From Banduia mediterranea (lineage in GTDB: Bacteria > Pseudomonadota > Gammaproteobacteria > Nevskiales > Nevskiaceae): 57,957 bases of DNA. Shown here piece after piece: positions 28,640 through 37,384 of this stretch. A model generated the notes under the pieces. It did not search any database, had not been told where the DNA came from, and saw nothing but the letters and a program-made list of their open reading frames with translations. Location of the stretch: positions 1-57,957 of the forward strand of contig NZ_JAVRIC010000026.1 of NCBI RefSeq assembly GCF_031846245.1, written 5' to 3'. A program made the position numbers and the translations under genes. The first letter of the stretch is position 1, and every line of letters starts with the position of its first letter.

Positions 28640-29242
28640 GTCCGATTTTATGTCCTGTTCTTCATCAATAATAGTCCATTATTATCATGGTATTACGATA
28701 GATGCTAGCCAATTTTAGGACTTTGTCATGTCCGCTTCAATGGCCGGATCGAAACATTGGCAACGCACGCTTGGGCTCTGGCGTTGCGGCGTTGAGCGCG
28801 GCTATCTGCTGCCGCCAAGCGCTCAGGTGCGATGAATACAAGAGCTCTCGCGCAGTAAGGCGCCGATCTTGCCGCCCGGCAGGTTCTGGGCCATGCCAGG
28901 AATCCGGCGCTTATCCCTCAAGGAGAATCGCCGTCGCGACGTCTTGGCAGTCAACTCATTGGATCCACGGGGCCTTGCTGCCGAGGCACTTGACACGGCT
29001 TGCTCCGAGGTGGGAAGGACTTGAATTTCGGGTTTCATGAGAGGCGGCTACCTTCAGTAATTGTGAAGAGGTCGCAGTCTCAGGTCGCATTGTCATGGGG
29101 GTGAGTCATTTCTGGGGAGGATATCGGTCGAGGAATGCCCTATTGTTCTATACAGTCCTTTGGACGCTGTGAGCCGGATGGTGGTGGAGCCAACCCCGGC
29201 ACCGGCGAGTATCCGCGACCTTCCGTTCAAAAACCGACCCCG
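28640..29242. other. Intergenic stretch without a recognisable gene
   Basis: About 600 bases between the divergent fic and SDR genes. Just upstream of fic (28655-28715) the DNA is strongly AT-rich and has an inverted repeat AATAAT-N5-ATTATT, a possible promoter/operator for fic. From about 28720 to 29100 several short frames are open on both strands, but none resembles a known protein or has a good ribosome site. I see degraded or non-coding DNA there. Confidence 0.5.
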
Positions 29243-30211
29243 ATGACTCAGTCGCAGCAGAATTCCGCGCAGGCACCGCTTGCGGCCGTGACCGGCGCCA
29301 CCGGCTTCATTGGCCGGCATCTCGTCCCGGCGCTTGTGCATGCGGGCTGGCGGGTGCGGCTGTTGCTGCGCCGCGAGCCGGTCGATCCCTTGTGGCAGGG
29401 GCTGCGGCCGGAGGTGGTGGCCGGCGAGCTTGGGCAAGCCGCGGCACTATCGCGTCTGGTCGAAGGCGCCGATGCGATCATTCACGTCGCTGGCCTGATC
29501 AAGGCAGCCCGGCGTGAGCAGTTCTATCGCGTCAACCTCCAAGGGACCGAATCGCTGGCGCGGATCGCCGCAAACGAGGCGCCGGGTGCGCATTTCCTGC
29601 ATGTCTCCAGTCTCGCGGCGCGTGAACCGAAGCTGTCCGATTACGCTGCGAGCAAGCGAGCCGGTGAAGAAGCGGCGTTGGCCCTGCGCGGCGCGCAGGC
29701 GACGGTGCTGCGTCCGCCTGCGGTCTACGGTCCCGGCGATCGCGAAACCCTGGTGTTCTTCCAGCTCGCGCGCGCTCGCCTGGTGCCGATGCTGGGGCCG
29801 AGTGCAGCCCGCTCAGCCTTGATTCACGTCGCCGATCTGGTGTCGCTGCTGACGGTGCTGGCGGCCGGCCCGCCGCAAGGGCGCGTGCTGACCGCCGCCG
29901 ACGCGCGGCCGCAGGGATACTCCTGGGCCGAGGTTCTTGGCGCCGCGGCACGGGCGGTCGGCAACCCGAACCCGAAACTGTTCGCGGCGCCGTGGCCGCT
30001 GTTGCGCGGCGTCGCGGCCGTCGGTGATGTCGCGCACCTGTTCGGCTCCGCTTCGATGCTCAGTTCGCAGAAGCTGCGCGAGCTGCGTCATCTCGATTGG
30101 TCGGTGTCCGAGACCGAATGGGCGCGGCCCGCCGCGTGGCAGCCGCGCCACGATCTGGAATCGGGGTTTGCCGAAACCGCCGCCTGGTATCGGCAGGCGG
30201 GCTGGCTCTGA
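29243..30211 (+). CDS. Extended SDR / NAD-dependent epimerase family, candidate ceramide reductase
   Basis: A 322-residue extended short-chain dehydrogenase from the ATG at 29243. The nucleotide motif is VTGATGFIGRHLVPAL (residues about 16-31), with VAGLIKA and the catalytic Ser/Tyr/Lys in HVSSLA and DYAASKRAGE. It resembles the NAD-dependent epimerase/dehydratase group. In Caulobacter a protein of this group (CerR) reduces the 3-keto group during ceramide synthesis. The nearby serine palmitoyltransferase and GNAT candidate ceramide synthase make this the best reductase candidate in the window. That is inference; sugar- or sterol-type substrates are alternatives. Confidence 0.72.
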   Translation: MTQSQQNSAQAPLAAVTGATGFIGRHLVPALVHAGWRVRLLLRREPVDPLWQGLRPEVVAGELGQAAALSRLVEGADAIIHVAGLIKAARREQFYRVNLQGTESLARIAANEAPGAHFLHVSSLAAREPKLSDYAASKRAGEEAALALRGAQATVLRPPAVYGPGDRETLVFFQLARARLVPMLGPSAARSALIHVADLVSLLTVLAAGPPQGRVLTAADARPQGYSWAEVLGAAARAVGNPNPKLFAAPWPLLRGVAAVGDVAHLFGSASMLSSQKLRELRHLDWSVSETEWARPAAWQPRHDLESGFAETAAWYRQAGWL

Positions 30212-30248
30212 TTTCCACCGGGATTTCGAGACCGGCCGTCGCCCGGTT

Positions 30249-30279
30249 CCCGGATTCCGCTGCGCTTCATCCGGGCTAC
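30249..30279. repeat. Palindromic repeat of the CCCGGAT-ATCCGGGCTAC type
   Basis: CCCGGATTCCGCTGCGCTTC is followed by ATCCGGGCTAC, giving a stem between CCCGGAT and ATCCGGG. Elements of this form are common dispersed repeats in proteobacteria. It lies between two convergent genes and may act in termination. Confidence 0.65.
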
Positions 30280-30323
30280 TCGCCACCCGTTCTTGGGATG
30301 TCGGATCAGGTCGACGAACGTTC

Positions 30324-31256
30324 CTAACGCAGCACGCCGTTGCGGCGCAGCCGCAGATACAAGGCCGGTGCCGCCAGAACAGGATGCCGCCGCTGAAATT
30401 CCGTCGGCTCCATGCGGTACCCGGAGTGACGTTCGACCTTCCAGGCGATGTAGTCCATGCCGTTGTCGAAGGTGCCGGCTGCCTTGATCAGGCGCAGCGC
30501 GTTGAGCGGACGTCCCAGCCGTTGGCGCAAGGCCCAGCGGCGTCCGGCGGCGGTGCGTTCGGCTGGGCTGAATCGCGTCAGTAGCCAATCACCATCTTGA
30601 TCGAAATCGACGCCGGCAGCGCGCCAGGCGGCGGGCAGCAGTGCGGCGTAGCGCGCCGCATCACGGGCCACCAGATCGGCGCCGCGATCGCTGCGTTCCA
30701 CACGCAGTTCCGCCTGGTAGGTGCGCGCATACAGCGCGCGCCAGTAGTCGAGTGCCTTGCCGCGTTCGGGTCCGAGCGCGGCGGCCCATTGCGCGGCGGT
30801 GAGGGTGGCCGCCCGCACCGCATCCCGGACGTCTTGCCGGTCCGATTCGCTGCGTGCGTAGAGGCAGACGCTGGGCTGTGAGAAACGCGCCCAGAGTGTG
30901 GTGTCGACCGCGCGAACGGACATCGCCTTGCGGAACTGCGCCAAGCTCATCACCGCGTACTTGGTCCGTAGTGTCTGTCCGCCGAGTTCGGTCTCGATGT
31001 AGCCCACGTTCGGAGGCAGCAGACGGTTGGCGAGGGTCGCCGTCGCGGGCGCTGGCCAGTCGGCGCAACGGTCGAGCAGGATGTAGAAATCGAGCACGCC
31101 ATCAAGTGCCGCGTCGCGCAGTGCGGAGCCGTAGAACAGCACCGCCGCCGCACCGCCGCCGGACCGTTCGCCCAACTGCCGCGCCAGTTCCACAGCGGCC
31201 TCGGGTGCATCGCGGCCCAGCTCGGCATCGAGCAGGGACTCGATGGTGTCGCTCAT
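30324..31256 (-). CDS. Uncharacterised nucleotidyltransferase-like protein, possibly Tam41-type CDP-lipid synthase
   Basis: A 310-residue soluble protein. Residues about 39-60 read AVLFYGSALRDAALDGVLDF followed by YILLD, a GS ... hDh pattern like that of nucleotidyltransferases, and closest in feel to Tam41, which makes CDP-diacylglycerol from phosphatidate and CTP. YIETELGGQTLRTKYAVMSLAQF and a large C-terminal helical part follow. Its ATG overlaps the stop of the upstream CDP-alcohol phosphotransferase by four bases, so the pair is co-translated: one could make, the other use, a CDP-activated lipid. The family assignment is tentative; the coupling is seen directly. Confidence 0.6.
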   Translation of the reverse strand: MSDTIESLLDAELGRDAPEAAVELARQLGERSGGGAAAVLFYGSALRDAALDGVLDFYILLDRCADWPAPATATLANRLLPPNVGYIETELGGQTLRTKYAVMSLAQFRKAMSVRAVDTTLWARFSQPSVCLYARSESDRQDVRDAVRAATLTAAQWAAALGPERGKALDYWRALYARTYQAELRVERSDRGADLVARDAARYAALLPAAWRAAGVDFDQDGDWLLTRFSPAERTAAGRRWALRQRLGRPLNALRLIKAAGTFDNGMDYIAWKVERHSGYRMEPTEFQRRHPVLAAPALYLRLRRNGVLR

Positions 31257-32380
31257 GGCGCCGATGCGAGCCAGGAACGCAGCGGCCCCCGGCGTTTTGC
31301 GAGCAGGGCCTGGATCAGACGCAGCGCGTGGACGATCAGGCACAGCACGGTCCAGACCGCGACCGCGAGTATGCCCAGATCGGGCCGGCCGAACAGCACC
31401 GATGCGGTCAGCAGCAGCAGGTTCGGATTGCGACGCGCGGTGATCAGCCGGAAGCGGCTGTCGAAGCGCTCCCACACGTGCATCTCCATGCCGATCCAGG
31501 TGATGAACAGACCTTCTTCGAGCCGTTGCAGCACATAGCCTGCAACGATCACGCCGAGCACCAGCGATGCCTGCGGCAGGCTGAAGCCGGCGGCCGGCAG
31601 GCCCACGAGCCAGGCCCACCACCAGAACGGTGGATGGATCAGATCGATGGAGTGGTCAAACACATTCCCGAATGGCGAGGAGCGCACGGTGACGCGTGCC
31701 AGCTTGCCGTCCACGGTGTCGAGAAAGGTCATCGGCCAGGCGGCGAGCAGGCCCAGCACGTAATGGCCGGTCCAGAACCCGTACATCGCCAGCAGGACCA
31801 GCAACAGGCTGAGACTGGTGACCTGGTTGGGGCTGATGCCGAGTCGGGCGCACCAATGCGTCACGGCGCGCGCCGGGCGCGGCCACAGGTACAGGGTGAC
31901 CAGATCGGTGACGCCCTTGTAGGCGCCGCCAAAGATGCGCTTCTCGACCGCCGCATGGTTCCCGGCGTTCAGCGGCAACAGGTAGGGTGCTTCGCGTTTG
32001 CGCAGCACGTCGTTGTAGGCGCTGCCGAGCGTGGCGGCGGTGACGGTAGGGATCGAATCGGGCGCGCGTCGTTCGGCCAGCAGCGCGCGGCCCTCATCGG
32101 CTGCGGACGCGGCCAGCCGTAGTGCCACTGGCGCGCCGTCATCCCCAAGCAGGGCGAGATCGCCCTCGGCCTCGGCCAGACCGCGCAGGAGCACATCGTC
32201 GTAAACCCAGTCGGCGCGCAGCAGCAGCACCTGTCCGCCACCGGGGGCGGCAGCCCCGAGCGGCACGCCGATTCGTGCCAGCTGTCGGCCGATGCGTTGC
32301 TGTGGACTCAATCCCCACACGCGCAGCGCAGACTCGCCGACGATCCCGGCGCTGATGGCGGAGGCCTCTGCGGTGCTCAC
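31253..32380 (-). CDS. CDP-alcohol phosphatidyltransferase with extra N-terminal domain (copy 1)
   Basis: A 375-residue protein from the GTG at 32380 (GTG at 32410 is an alternative). Residues 1-150 form a soluble domain with nucleotidyltransferase-like fragments (GQVLLLRADWVYDDVLLRGL). Residues 151-375 are a membrane CDP-alcohol phosphotransferase with the full catalytic motif D224-G225-x2-A228-R229-x8-G238-x3-D242-x3-D246. VEKRIFGGAYKGVTDLVT and LGISPNQVT are junction segments like those in bifunctional inositol-phosphate cytidylyltransferase/phosphotransferases. The enzyme joins a CDP-activated group to an alcohol, releasing CMP. The N-terminal domain lacks an evident complete active site. 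Coupled to the Tam41-like gene. Confidence 0.82.
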   Translation of the reverse strand: MSTAEASAISAGIVGESALRVWGLSPQQRIGRQLARIGVPLGAAAPGGGQVLLLRADWVYDDVLLRGLAEAEGDLALLGDDGAPVALRLAASAADEGRALLAERRAPDSIPTVTAATLGSAYNDVLRKREAPYLLPLNAGNHAAVEKRIFGGAYKGVTDLVTLYLWPRPARAVTHWCARLGISPNQVTSLSLLLVLLAMYGFWTGHYVLGLLAAWPMTFLDTVDGKLARVTVRSSPFGNVFDHSIDLIHPPFWWWAWLVGLPAAGFSLPQASLVLGVIVAGYVLQRLEEGLFITWIGMEMHVWERFDSRFRLITARRNPNLLLLTASVLFGRPDLGILAVAVWTVLCLIVHALRLIQALLAKRRGPLRSWLASAP

Positions 32381-32468
32381 GGAGCGCACAGGATTGCGGG
32401 GGCGTTGCACGCCGCCGGGCGGAGATTTGGCATGATCGGCCGATTCGAAACGTAGACCGCCATTATCG

Positions 32469-33353
32469 ATGAACAGCTTCACGTTTGCGCATGTCTCGGA
32501 CCTGCACCTGCCGTTCGAGCCGGCGCTGTCGCTGTGGCAACACTTCAGCAAACGCCAGCTCAGCGTCTGGTCATGGCGCCGGCGCAAGCTGCTGCACCGC
32601 CCGGAAATTCTCGATGCGCTGGCCAGCGACCTGCGATCGCCGGACATCGAACATGTGGCGGTGACCGGCGATCTCACCAATTTTTCCCTGCCGGACGAAT
32701 TCCGTCAGGCGGCGCAGTGGCTGGAAGCCCTGGTGCCGGCCGCTCGGCTCAGTCTGGTGCCCGGCAACCACGACGCCCTGGTGCCGGTGGTCGCGACGCA
32801 GGGCATCGATCACCTGGCGCCGTGGATGCGGGCCGAGGCCGGTTGGCCGACGGTGCACCGGCATCAGGGCGTCACCCTGATCGGCCTGAACTCGGCCTTG
32901 CCGACCGCCCCGCTGCTGGCGCAGGGGGCTCTCGGCAGCGATCAGCTCGCTCGTCTGGAACAGCTGCTGAAGGAGGAGGGCAAGGCCGGCCGCACGCGTG
33001 TTGTGCTCCTTCACCATCCGGTCGCCGACGGCGCCGTGTCCTGGCGCAAGGCGCTGCGCGACCGCGCCGGCCTGCAAGCGGTACTGCGGCGCGTCGGCGC
33101 CGAGCTGATACTGCACGGCCATGCACGCGATGCGCGCCTGGACAGTGTTGCCGGGCCCGGCGCCCCGATCCCCTGTGTGTGCGTGCCATCGTCGTCGGCG
33201 GTGCCGAATCCGCGGGACGAAGGTGCTCGCTGGCATCGACTGTGCCTGTACGAAGAGGCGGGTCGCAAACGTCTGGAAGTCGACGTACGGCGCTGGACGC
33301 CGCAGACGCAGACCTTCGCAGGCACGGCACGCTATGTGCTGTGCCTGCCATGA
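32469..33353 (+). CDS. Metallophosphoesterase (calcineurin-like)
   Basis: A 294-residue protein with the metallophosphoesterase signature set: FAHVSDLHL (D-x-H), VAVTGDLTN (GD), LVPGNHDAL (GNHD), VVLLHHPV and LILHGHARDA (GHx). It binds two metal ions and cleaves phosphomono- or diesters. In the LpxH/UshA-like context of lipid genes, possible substrates are a nucleotide-diphospho-lipid or a lipid phosphate. It is divergent from the first CDP-alcohol phosphotransferase, with 88 bases between, and leads the run metallophosphoesterase-HIT-lptF-lptG-phosphotransferase-GNAT-nucleotidyltransferase. Confidence 0.9.
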   Translation: MNSFTFAHVSDLHLPFEPALSLWQHFSKRQLSVWSWRRRKLLHRPEILDALASDLRSPDIEHVAVTGDLTNFSLPDEFRQAAQWLEALVPAARLSLVPGNHDALVPVVATQGIDHLAPWMRAEAGWPTVHRHQGVTLIGLNSALPTAPLLAQGALGSDQLARLEQLLKEEGKAGRTRVVLLHHPVADGAVSWRKALRDRAGLQAVLRRVGAELILHGHARDARLDSVAGPGAPIPCVCVPSSSAVPNPRDEGARWHRLCLYEEAGRKRLEVDVRRWTPQTQTFAGTARYVLCLP

Positions 33354-33453
33354 TCCCTGCCTTGCCTGGAAGCGGCGCGGGGCTGGTCACCGGTCGGCGG
33401 CTACGGCACCCTGCGCAGCCCGCGACGAACTTCTTGGCCGAGATCGATATCCG

Positions 33454-33897
33454 ATGAGCAACCCGACAGAAAGCAAATTCGGCGACCCCGAAACCCGCAT
33501 CGCACAGACCGCGCACTGGACCGTGCTGCTGCGCCCCAAGCAGCCGACGCTGGGATCGCTGGTGCTGGTGTGCCGCGAACCGGTGCAGGCCTTCTCCGAA
33601 CTCAGCGCGGCGGCCTATACCGACTTGCGCAACATCGTTAGCCGCGTGGAACCGACGCTCAAGGCTGTCAGCGACTATCAGCGCATCAACTACCTGATGC
33701 TGATGATGGTCGATCCCGATGTGCATTTTCACGTCATTCCTCGTTATGACGGCGTACGCAGCCTGGCAGGCACGGAGTACCCGGATGCCGGTTGGCCGGG
33801 GCCGCCGGCGCTGGACGTGGCGGTGAGTCCGCAAGGCGCCGACCGCGATGAGCTGCTGGCGCGTCTGCGCGAGGCCTGGCGGCGCGCCGATGGCTGA
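33454..33897 (+). CDS. HIT family nucleotide hydrolase/transferase-like protein
   Basis: A 147-residue protein of the histidine-triad fold. The active-site segment is MVDPDVHFHVIPRY. Aligned on HVIPR, the first His of HxHxH is replaced by Asp, while the middle (nucleophile) and last His remain. LGSLVLVCREPVQAFSEL is the usual HIT N-terminal block. HIT proteins act on AMP- or CDP-linked compounds. Here a CDP-linked intermediate is a reasonable guess. The stop directly abuts the lptF start (TGA-GTG). Confidence 0.85.
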   Translation: MSNPTESKFGDPETRIAQTAHWTVLLRPKQPTLGSLVLVCREPVQAFSELSAAAYTDLRNIVSRVEPTLKAVSDYQRINYLMLMMVDPDVHFHVIPRYDGVRSLAGTEYPDAGWPGPPALDVAVSPQGADRDELLARLREAWRRADG

Positions 33898-35109
33898 GTG
33901 CGCCGCTTCGGATCGGATCGGTTCGTGCCCAATCGGCTAGATTTCTACACGCTGCGCCTGTTCGCAGGCCCGTTCGCCCTGGCGCTGGCGACCCTGCTGC
34001 TGGCGCAGTTGCTGGAGCGCCTGCTGCGGCTGTTCGACCTCGCGGCTTCGGCCGGCGCGCCGCTGTCCACGGTGCTGCTGATGGCGGCCAATCTGGTGCC
34101 GCACTATCTCGGGCTCGCCGTGCCGATGGCCTTCACCGCAGCGATCTTCATGGCGGTGGCCCGCCTGGGGGACGACAACGAACTGGATGTGATGCTGGCG
34201 ACCGGCCGCTCGATCGCCCGGATCGCGGTGCCGTTCTTCGGTGTGGCGATCCTGCTGAGTCTGCTCAGCCTGTACCTGTTCGCAAGCCTGCAACCCCTGA
34301 GCCGCTACGGTTATCACCTGGCGATGGACGCGGCGCTGCACACCGGCTGGGATGCCAAGATCGAGGATCGCCGCTTCATCGACACCGGCAAGGGGCTGGT
34401 CTTTACGGCGAAAACAGTGGACGCGGACGGACGCGGTCTGGAGGACATCTTTGTCGAGCACATCGATGCGGGTCGTGAGCAGATCACCACGGCACCGCGC
34501 GGTCGGCTGGTTCCGTCCGATGACGGGACGCGATTGCTGCTGACTCTGGAAGACGGGCTGATCGTGCGGGAAGAATCGGCGCAACGGCTCTCCACGCTGA
34601 GTTTCCAGCGTGCGCTGATCGATGAGGACTTCACGCCGGCCGCGCCGCCGTTCCGGACGCGCGGCGATTCCGTCCGGGAGCGCACCCTGGCCGAGCTGCG
34701 ACAGGACATGCGATCGAGCGGCGCGCGCGGCGAAGCTGCGGCTGAATTTCATGGTCGCCTCGCCCGGGCGCTGGTGTTGCCGCTCCTGCCCTTGTTCGCG
34801 CTGCCTCTGGGCATGGCCTCCAAGCGTGGGCGGCGTGCGCCGGGCGTGGTCTTCGCAAGCCTCGCGCTGCTGGCCTTGAACCACGCGATGCAGTTCGGGG
34901 AGAGTCTGGCCGAAAGCGGGCGTGCCGATGCCTTGCCGGCGGTATGGACGCCGCCACTGGTTTTCGCCGGGCTCGGCCTGTGGCTGTTTCGCAGCAGCCT
35001 GGCCTGGCCGGGCGACAACCCCGTGACGCGCGCGCTGGCGGCGATCGAAGCCGGGTTCGAAGGCATCATCGGCGGCTTGCGTCCGCGTCGCCGTCGGCGC
35101 CCCGCATGA
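33898..35109 (+). CDS. LptF family lipid-transport permease
   Basis: A 403-residue protein of the LptF/LptG (YjgP/YjgQ) family: an N-terminal membrane block (about residues 15-125), a periplasmic beta-jellyroll of about 130 residues, and a C-terminal membrane block (residues about 290-375) with ARALVLPLLPLFALPLGM. ANLVPHYLGLAVPMAFTAA and ARLGDDNELDVMLATG-type segments are family hallmarks. In LPS export LptF and LptG with LptB2 extract lipid from the inner membrane. Its overlap with lptG and neighbouring lipid genes, and the lack of the usual pepA neighbour, suggest a pair dedicated to another lipid. Confidence 0.88.
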   Translation: MRRFGSDRFVPNRLDFYTLRLFAGPFALALATLLLAQLLERLLRLFDLAASAGAPLSTVLLMAANLVPHYLGLAVPMAFTAAIFMAVARLGDDNELDVMLATGRSIARIAVPFFGVAILLSLLSLYLFASLQPLSRYGYHLAMDAALHTGWDAKIEDRRFIDTGKGLVFTAKTVDADGRGLEDIFVEHIDAGREQITTAPRGRLVPSDDGTRLLLTLEDGLIVREESAQRLSTLSFQRALIDEDFTPAAPPFRTRGDSVRERTLAELRQDMRSSGARGEAAAEFHGRLARALVLPLLPLFALPLGMASKRGRRAPGVVFASLALLALNHAMQFGESLAESGRADALPAVWTPPLVFAGLGLWLFRSSLAWPGDNPVTRALAAIEAGFEGIIGGLRPRRRRRPA

Positions 35110-36173
35110 ACTGTGTCCTGGCGCGCTATCTGCGCGGACGCCTGTCGATTCAGATACTGGGTCTGCTCGTGGCCCTGACGGCGCTGATGCAGGTGCTCGA
35201 ACTGCTCGACGTCACCACCGATGTGCTTGACCGCGGGCTGGGGCTGCGCGGCCTGGTCCATTATGCGATGTTGCGCACCCCATCCGAAGTGGTCGTGGCC
35301 TTGCCGCTGGCGGTGCTGCTCGGCACGGTCTCGGCGTTTCATGCGATGGCGCGGCAGCACGAGATCACGGCGATGCGCGCGGCCGGCGTGAGCCTGGGCA
35401 AACTCTATCTGTGGTTGTTGCCGGTGCCGCTGGTGATGGCGGCCGCGCATTTCGCGCTCAGCCAGGCGGTGCTGCCGCAGGCCGAAGCCGAACTCAAACG
35501 CTGGTGGGACGCGACCACGCCAGTCGAGGACATCAAGGTCGAACCCTTATGGGCGCATACCCGCAACGGGCCGGTGTCGTTCGAGCACGGCGCGCCGGAT
35601 GGCCGCAGCCTGCGGCATGTGCGGATCTACGAGCTTGCGGACGATGGGCGCCTGCGCGGACGCATCTTGGCCGATGCCGCGCAATGGCAAAACGGACAGT
35701 GGCGGCTCGAAAGCGTGCACGAGTTGCGTCTCACGGGCCACAAGCTCATGCGCGAAGAGCTGGATCATCGTTTGTGGAACAGCAATTTGCGTCCCGATGA
35801 TGTGACACGACTCGAACTTGCCAGACCCCAACTGTCGAGTATGATGCTGGCCGATACGATTGCCGGCAGCCGCGTCGGCACCCAGCCGCTCCGCTATTAC
35901 AAAACCGTCTTGTACCGGTCATTCACGGCGCCGTTCGGCGCGTTCGTCATGCTGCTGCTCGCAGTGCCTTCGGCGCTGGCCTTGCCGCGTGGCGGCGGTG
36001 GGGGCGAGATGCTCACGGGGCTGGGGCTCGGGCTCGCGTTCATGCTGTGCGACGGGCTCGTCGCCGCGCTCGGCAGCGGCGGGCAGCTTCCGCCACTGTT
36101 TGCGGCGCTGGCCGCGCCGCTGCTGTTCATCACGATCGGGCTGCTGCGAGTGCGGACGCGCGATCGGCTGTGA
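35106..36173 (+). CDS. LptG family lipid-transport permease
   Basis: A 355-residue partner of the preceding permease with the same plan: membrane helices (about residues 10-115), periplasmic jellyroll, then helices at about 270-350. LRTPSEVVVALPLAVLLGTVSAFHAMARQHEITAMRAAG is the conserved cytoplasmic loop that contacts LptB-type ATPases. A stretch of glycines (PRGGGGGEMLTGLGLG) replaces the more usual loop before the last helices. No LptB-type ATPase gene is next to it; the ATPase could be shared with LPS export. Start and stop overlap both neighbours by four bases. Confidence 0.88.
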   Translation: MNCVLARYLRGRLSIQILGLLVALTALMQVLELLDVTTDVLDRGLGLRGLVHYAMLRTPSEVVVALPLAVLLGTVSAFHAMARQHEITAMRAAGVSLGKLYLWLLPVPLVMAAAHFALSQAVLPQAEAELKRWWDATTPVEDIKVEPLWAHTRNGPVSFEHGAPDGRSLRHVRIYELADDGRLRGRILADAAQWQNGQWRLESVHELRLTGHKLMREELDHRLWNSNLRPDDVTRLELARPQLSSMMLADTIAGSRVGTQPLRYYKTVLYRSFTAPFGAFVMLLLAVPSALALPRGGGGGEMLTGLGLGLAFMLCDGLVAALGSGGQLPPLFAALAAPLLFITIGLLRVRTRDRL

Positions 36174-37384
36174 GGCTCTGGATCGAAACCGGCGCCCAGG
36201 CGCGCGCTCAGGCGCTGTTCGGACTGCCTCCATTGGAACGCTTGCGCCGCAGCATCGCCAAGCTGGTTTCGTCCGAAGACGTCATCCTGTCCGGGCCCGT
36301 CGACGAGAGTCCGGCTTGGATCGGTGCCCGCAGGGATGTCGATACGTCCGCGCTCGGTACCCGTCTGCGCCGCGCGCTGGGGCAGGGTGAGGCGCTGGTC
36401 GCAGTCGATGCCGCCAATGCGATCGACCCACGCCTGATCCGATATTTGCTGGACAGCGGCGAGGACGTGGTGGCATCGCGAGGCGAGGGCACCATGCGCG
36501 CGGTGGTGCTGCGCCTGAGCCCGGCGCAGGCCGAGTCGATACCGCCGCAGGCTGCAAACCTGTGCGAGGTTGCCGATGCCTTGTTGGCGGCCGGGCGCAT
36601 CACGCTGCTCGGCGACCATGCGTTTCCGGCCTATGTCGATAAGCTGCGCCGCTTCCTGCCGTACTGGATCTACGCCGTGGACGATGTGCCGACGCGGCGG
36701 CGTCTGGAACGGCGGATGTTCTGGGACAATTACAAGGGCTCGACTGATCTGCTGACGCGTTGGGTGTTCCCGCCACTGGTGTGGCCGCTGGTGCGGTTCT
36801 GTACGCGCTGGCGCATTCATCCCAATACCGTGACGGTGCTGTCGATCGTGCTGGCGTTCGCGGCGGTGCCGCTGTTTGCGCGTGGCGACTTCCTGGCCGG
36901 GTTCATCTGTGCCTACGCGATGAGCGTGCTCGACAGCGTGGACGGCAAGGTCGCGCGCGTGACGCTCACCGATTCGAAGATCGGAAACCTGCTCGACCAC
37001 GGACTGGACCAGGTGCATCCGCCGTTCTGGTACTTCGCCTGGGCCTGGGGCCTGGGAGCGCACACGCCGGACGCGCCGCTGTATCAGCTCGCGGTCTGGC
37101 TGATCATCTTCTACGTGGCTGATCGCATCGTGCTGGGCATCGCCCGGCACCGCATCGGTTTCGCCCTGCACGCCGCCGGGCGCCTGGACGAGCGCGCACG
37201 CAGCTTCATCGCACGCCGCAATATCACCATGACGATCATGGCCCTGGCCTTGCTGTCCGGTGCGGGTGCCGCAGGCCTGTACGCGGTGACCGCCTGGCAG
37301 GGCCTGACCCTGGCCTGGCACTCGGCGCGAACTGCCTGGCATGGATTTCTGTCCCCCCGACGCCCACGACCGGAGGCTCGATGA
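36170..37384 (+). CDS. CDP-alcohol phosphatidyltransferase with extra N-terminal domain (copy 2)
   Basis: A 404-residue protein from a GTG at 36170 (GTGA overlap with lptG). Residues 1-185 form a soluble domain reminiscent of a decayed sugar nucleotidyltransferase (EALVAVDAANAIDPRLIRYL). Residues 186-404 are a membrane phosphotransferase with D258-G259-x2-A262-R263-x8-G272-x3-D276-x3-D280. Like copy 1 it has the junction LERRMFWDNYKGSTDLLTRW and IHPNTVT. The two copies are clearly related but diverged, and so may use different alcohols or act in succession. It is followed by the GNAT gene with a four-base overlap. Confidence 0.84.
   Translation: MRLWIETGAQARAQALFGLPPLERLRRSIAKLVSSEDVILSGPVDESPAWIGARRDVDTSALGTRLRRALGQGEALVAVDAANAIDPRLIRYLLDSGEDVVASRGEGTMRAVVLRLSPAQAESIPPQAANLCEVADALLAAGRITLLGDHAFPAYVDKLRRFLPYWIYAVDDVPTRRRLERRMFWDNYKGSTDLLTRWVFPPLVWPLVRFCTRWRIHPNTVTVLSIVLAFAAVPLFARGDFLAGFICAYAMSVLDSVDGKVARVTLTDSKIGNLLDHGLDQVHPPFWYFAWAWGLGAHTPDAPLYQLAVWLIIFYVADRIVLGIARHRIGFALHAAGRLDERARSFIARRNITMTIMALALLSGAGAAGLYAVTAWQGLTLAWHSARTAWHGFLSPRRPRPEAR

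Noticed and set aside
28823-29038. Short open frame upstream of fic on the minus strand
   Set aside because: No ribosome site and no resemblance to any family; probably chance in non-coding DNA.
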